Shown one piece after another: positions 52,755 to 55,046 of a stretch of 55,046 nucleotides of DNA (positions within the stretch are counted from its first letter, which is position 1; each line of letters starts with the position of its first letter). The notes beneath the pieces were generated by a model. That model had not been told where the DNA came from, did no database searches, and saw only the letters and a program-made list of their open reading frames with translations. Source of the DNA: DATGZX01 sp035296965 (GTDB lineage Bacteria > Planctomycetota > Planctomycetia > Gemmatales > Gemmataceae); NCBI GenBank assembly GCA_035296965.1, contig DATGZX010000044.1, forward strand, positions 1 to 55,046, given 5' to 3'. Position numbers and translations under genes: made by a program.

Positions 52755-53474
52755 ATGAACAAGAAGCAAATCCTTCAAGAAATTAGACGAACGGCCGAGG
52801 TCAACGATGGGGTGCCGCTGGGCTCGCGCAGGTTCGAGGCCGAGACGGGTATCTGCCAGTCTGACTGGCAAGGAAAGTTGTGGGCACGCTGGAATGAGGC
52901 GCTCGACGAAGCGGGTTTTGCTCCCAATCAACTCCGAGGTGCCTACGATCGGACAGAACTTCTCGGAAAGTACGCAAGTCTTGCCCAGGAGATCGGCCGA
53001 CTCCCTTCGCTCAACGACCTCTCTCTCAAGCACCACAAGGATGTGGATTTTCCCGACAAAAAAGTCTTTGCACGCATTGGCTCGAAGGCAGAACTGGTGC
53101 AACAGCTGTTGGAGTACTGTCGGGGCCGCGACGGCTTTGAAGATGTAGCCAGTTTGTGCGCAGCCTACGCCCCAGCCAATCGACGCACGTCTGATGAGGC
53201 GAGAGCACCGATCGAAGACATCGGATTCGTCTACCTCATTAAATCCGGCCGATTTTACAAAATTGGAAGGTCCAACGCTGTCGGACGCAGGGAATACGAA
53301 CTTGCCATCCAACTTCCCGAACGCGCATCAAGAGTGCACGAAATCCGCACGGACGATCCGGCCGGTATCGAAGCCTATTGGCACAAGCGGTTTGAGGGAA
53401 AACGCAAGAACGGCGAATGGTTTGAACTCGACGCGGCGGACATCGCAGCGTTCAAGCGGCGGAAGTTCATGTAA
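52755..53474 (+). CDS. GIY-YIG/Mug113-type protein with homing-nuclease-like N-terminus
   Basis: 239 residues from ATG 52755 (an upstream start at 52722 is less likely). The C-terminal 85 residues (FVYLIKSGRFYKIGRSNAVGRREYELAIQLPE, then AYWHKRFEGKRKNGEWFEL) are the T5orf172/Mug113 branch of the GIY-YIG fold. The N-terminal 55 residues (ILQEIRRTAEVNDGVPLGSRRFEAETGICQSDWQGKLWARWNEALDEAGFAPNQL) look like the module found next to homing nucleases and phage-linked DNA-binding domains. It may bind or nick DNA. It stands in accessory DNA beside the portal remnant. Confidence 0.75.
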   Translation: MNKKQILQEIRRTAEVNDGVPLGSRRFEAETGICQSDWQGKLWARWNEALDEAGFAPNQLRGAYDRTELLGKYASLAQEIGRLPSLNDLSLKHHKDVDFPDKKVFARIGSKAELVQQLLEYCRGRDGFEDVASLCAAYAPANRRTSDEARAPIEDIGFVYLIKSGRFYKIGRSNAVGRREYELAIQLPERASRVHEIRTDDPAGIEAYWHKRFEGKRKNGEWFELDAADIAAFKRRKFM

Positions 53475-53522
53475 AGCAGATGCCTGATGCGAGTCCTGAA
53501 GCAACGGCGAATTGGGAAACTA

Positions 53523-53978
53523 TCAGCTAAGGCCTTCTGCTTCCCGTAGTTCGCTCTCCAAGAAACTCCAAAAAGGTCCCACTTGCCGAAAGCGGCCTCT
53601 ACCTTCGAAATAATGATACACGTCTGGATTATCTGATTGTTCGTTGGCCCGAAAAAACATGAACTGTTCGCCGTTGCGCATGGAGAACACGAACCCATCT
53701 GCAGGCAACTCCAATCGACCTTTTTCCCAGTTGTCGAGTATATCGCGCGCTTGTTCGTTCAGGTTCAACATCTTGGGATAGTAGATGTCCACGTCCTGAA
53801 GAAACCAGCCTGCTCCACGACCGACAGCGTAAAGGAAATCCAAATAAGCAACAGGCAGCGGGCCCGGCGCGTGGCGCGCGACATCCCGGAGATCGTCCTC
53901 GGTGCAGGGGAGGATCTGCTCTTGTTTCGCGATGCACGCGGCCAGGAGTCGTTCCACGAGTTTTTCGGCGGTAAGCAT
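53523..53978 (-). CDS. SMI1/KNR4 (SUKH) immunity protein
   Basis: 151 residues from ATG 53978, 5 bases after AAGGAG and 2 bases past the toxin gene's TGA. The segments LPVAYLDFLYAVGRGAGWFLQDVDIYYPKMLNLNEQARDILDNWE and LPADGFVFSMRNGEQFMFF match the SUKH fold that commonly protects against polymorphic toxins. Its gene directly follows the deaminase toxin gene in the same operon. Confidence 0.75.
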   Translation of the reverse strand: MLTAEKLVERLLAACIAKQEQILPCTEDDLRDVARHAPGPLPVAYLDFLYAVGRGAGWFLQDVDIYYPKMLNLNEQARDILDNWEKGRLELPADGFVFSMRNGEQFMFFRANEQSDNPDVYHYFEGRGRFRQVGPFWSFLESELREAEGLS

Positions 53979-53980
53979 GT

Positions 53981-55046
53981 TCACTCCTTAGCGGGAAGGA
54001 TCGTGCTGCCGCCCTTCCAGTGGATTTCAATAGTAAGATTAGGCCTATGTTTTTGGAGGTTCTTGAATGCCTCGGCGCACGCCTTGCAAGGTTCTTTCTC
54101 TGTAAATACTCGCAATGTACCTTTTGTCCCGGGCTGCGTCATGTGCGTCACTTCTTCAAGAATCTTTGCCTCTGCGTCGACGTCTCTGATATATTCACCA
54201 ACGCCGCCGACTGGGAGCGTCCGTTGCCCGTTTGGTACGAATTTGGCAAATTCCTTGAGGTCTTTTTCGCCGCTAAACGCCTGGACCGGAGTCGAAGTAT
54301 TCCCTGTCTTAAGCTCCCCTACGGAAACATTTCCTCCTCCGTTGCGGAATTTCTTTCCGAGTTCGCCATTCTGCGTGCCAAGATATTTTCGTGCCAAATC
54401 TGCCTTTTCTTCCAGGTCGACTGCGCGAGCTATTGCTGGGGCGGCAGGAACATCCCTGGCAGCCTTTGGGATCTGAGGTACTAGTGGCTTCCCTCCTGCC
54501 GCTGCCGTCGCGCCTTCCGCCTTCGCAATTATAGCCGGATCAACCCGGAGCTTTCCGCCTTCACTCGTGATGGGATTCTTGGAGACCTTCAAGGCAGCGA
54601 TGCGCTTGCCGACCAGTTTCGCGCCGGCGGAAGTCGCCTTGGCTACCCCCATGCCAACCAGCGTCGTGCCTGCTTGAACCAAAAGCGGAGAGATCCCGCG
54701 CGCGAAGTACTGGCCAGCCTGGTCAAAATCGCTGTCGTCTTTCGCCTCTAGCGCCTTGGTCACGAAACGCGCCAGATCCGGAGCGGCCTCCAAGACCGCC
54801 TTGCCGGCCAGAATATAGCCGAGAATGCCGACGATCGAATCAACCACTGGCCCCGCCGGTGTGAACTGGGCGATGCCCACCGCCGCCAGGGCGCCGCCGA
54901 GAATAGCCTGATTTTTTGGTTCCTTCAAAGCGGCAATCATCTCCTTGACTTGCTCGCGCATTTCCGAGCTGAGGTTGCCGCTGCTTATGGATCTCTCGAT
55001 GGCCTCGACCAGGCGCTCCGCCCCGGACATCTTCTGAATCGCCAGC
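53981..55046 (-). CDS. Deaminase-type polymorphic toxin (5' end may lie outside the window)
   Basis: The minus frame is open to the window edge; the first ATG is at 55030 (349 residues), and five further codons without a stop precede it, so the start may be outside. Hydrophobic segments at about 42-85 (AILGGALAAVGIAQFTPAGPVVDSIVGILGYILAGKAVLEAA) are followed by an Ala/Lys-rich linker. The C-terminal 75 residues hold a deaminase-like core: DVDAEAKILEEV (D285, E287) and TEKEPCKACAEAFKNL (C315 and C318). The usual H-x-E zinc ligand is D-x-E here. Its stop is 2 bases from an SMI1/KNR4 immunity gene, as in toxin-immunity pairs. Confidence 0.65.
   Translation of the reverse strand, partial: LAIQKMSGAERLVEAIERSISSGNLSSEMREQVKEMIAALKEPKNQAILGGALAAVGIAQFTPAGPVVDSIVGILGYILAGKAVLEAAPDLARFVTKALEAKDDSDFDQAGQYFARGISPLLVQAGTTLVGMGVAKATSAGAKLVGKRIAALKVSKNPITSEGGKLRVDPAIIAKAEGATAAAGGKPLVPQIPKAARDVPAAPAIARAVDLEEKADLARKYLGTQNGELGKKFRNGGGNVSVGELKTGNTSTPVQAFSGEKDLKEFAKFVPNGQRTLPVGGVGEYIRDVDAEAKILEEVTHMTQPGTKGTLRVFTEKEPCKACAEAFKNLQKHRPNLTIEIHWKGGSTILPAKE

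Overview
The window reads as chromosomal DNA of a planctomycete, most likely from the Gemmata-like (Gemmataceae) group. This is inferred from its gene content. There is a Ser/Thr kinase carrying a C-terminal TPR domain and a giant ThuA/propeller/HEAT/cytochrome c protein of the Planctomycetes-Verrucomicrobia type. There are long HEAT-repeat proteins, a PQQ-type propeller, a TPR-sulfotransferase, an MJ0042-type zinc-ribbon membrane protein, and an ECF sigma gene overlapping a LolA-like membrane regulator. Base composition is high in GC, genes are widely spaced, and many intergenic spaces hold palindromic repeats.

Layout. (1) About 1-9.86 kb looks like an integrative element ending in a tRNA-Pro(GGG) gene at 9863-9937. 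Its right end holds a complete tyrosine recombinase (8597-9664) and an excisionase-like HTH protein. Further in lie a TraG/VirD4-type ATPase, a ParB/KorB-like protein, a series of small membrane proteins with good ribosome binding sites, and a HEAT-winged-HTH protein. No relaxase or VirB4-type gene is visible. At the left edge a second tyrosine recombinase is cut in mid catalytic domain next to the start of a transposase gene. (2) 10-14.8 kb has an operon of two membrane-associated GTPases, a divergent methyltransferase, and a palindrome-rich spacer that may encode a small RNA. (3) 14.8-29.7 kb is planctomycete housekeeping and surface biology: kinase, PIG-V-like mannosyltransferase, universal stress protein, sedolisin peptidase, TPR-sulfotransferase, TPR-glycosyltransferase, pRiA4b ORF3-like protein, and a propeller/jelly-roll operon. 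(4) 30-41 kb has the sigma/regulator pair flanked by two copies of a short inverted-repeat element, an SDR followed by the 1467-residue cytochrome protein, a 915-residue HEAT protein, a DUF488 protein and a lipoprotein. (5) 41.9-51.1 kb is core: miaA, an FHA protein, dnaE, a polyprenol-phosphate mannose synthase, a zinc-ribbon protein and comM. (6) 51.2-55 kb is accessory DNA again: a small zinc-ribbon ORF, a decayed comM fragment, a portal-protein remnant, a GIY-YIG/Mug113 protein, and a deaminase-type polymorphic toxin with its SMI1/KNR4 immunity gene running off the right edge.

The best candidate for an undescribed system is the relaxase-less TraG/ParB/small-membrane-protein cassette at 3.2-8.6 kb. 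Next are the paired-GTPase operon (10.1-12.9 kb) and the candidate structured RNA (about 14.36-14.55 kb). Purine/pyrimidine-biased repeat DNA recurs between genes and, in frame, inside two coding regions. All functional calls come from reading the sequence; no searches were run.
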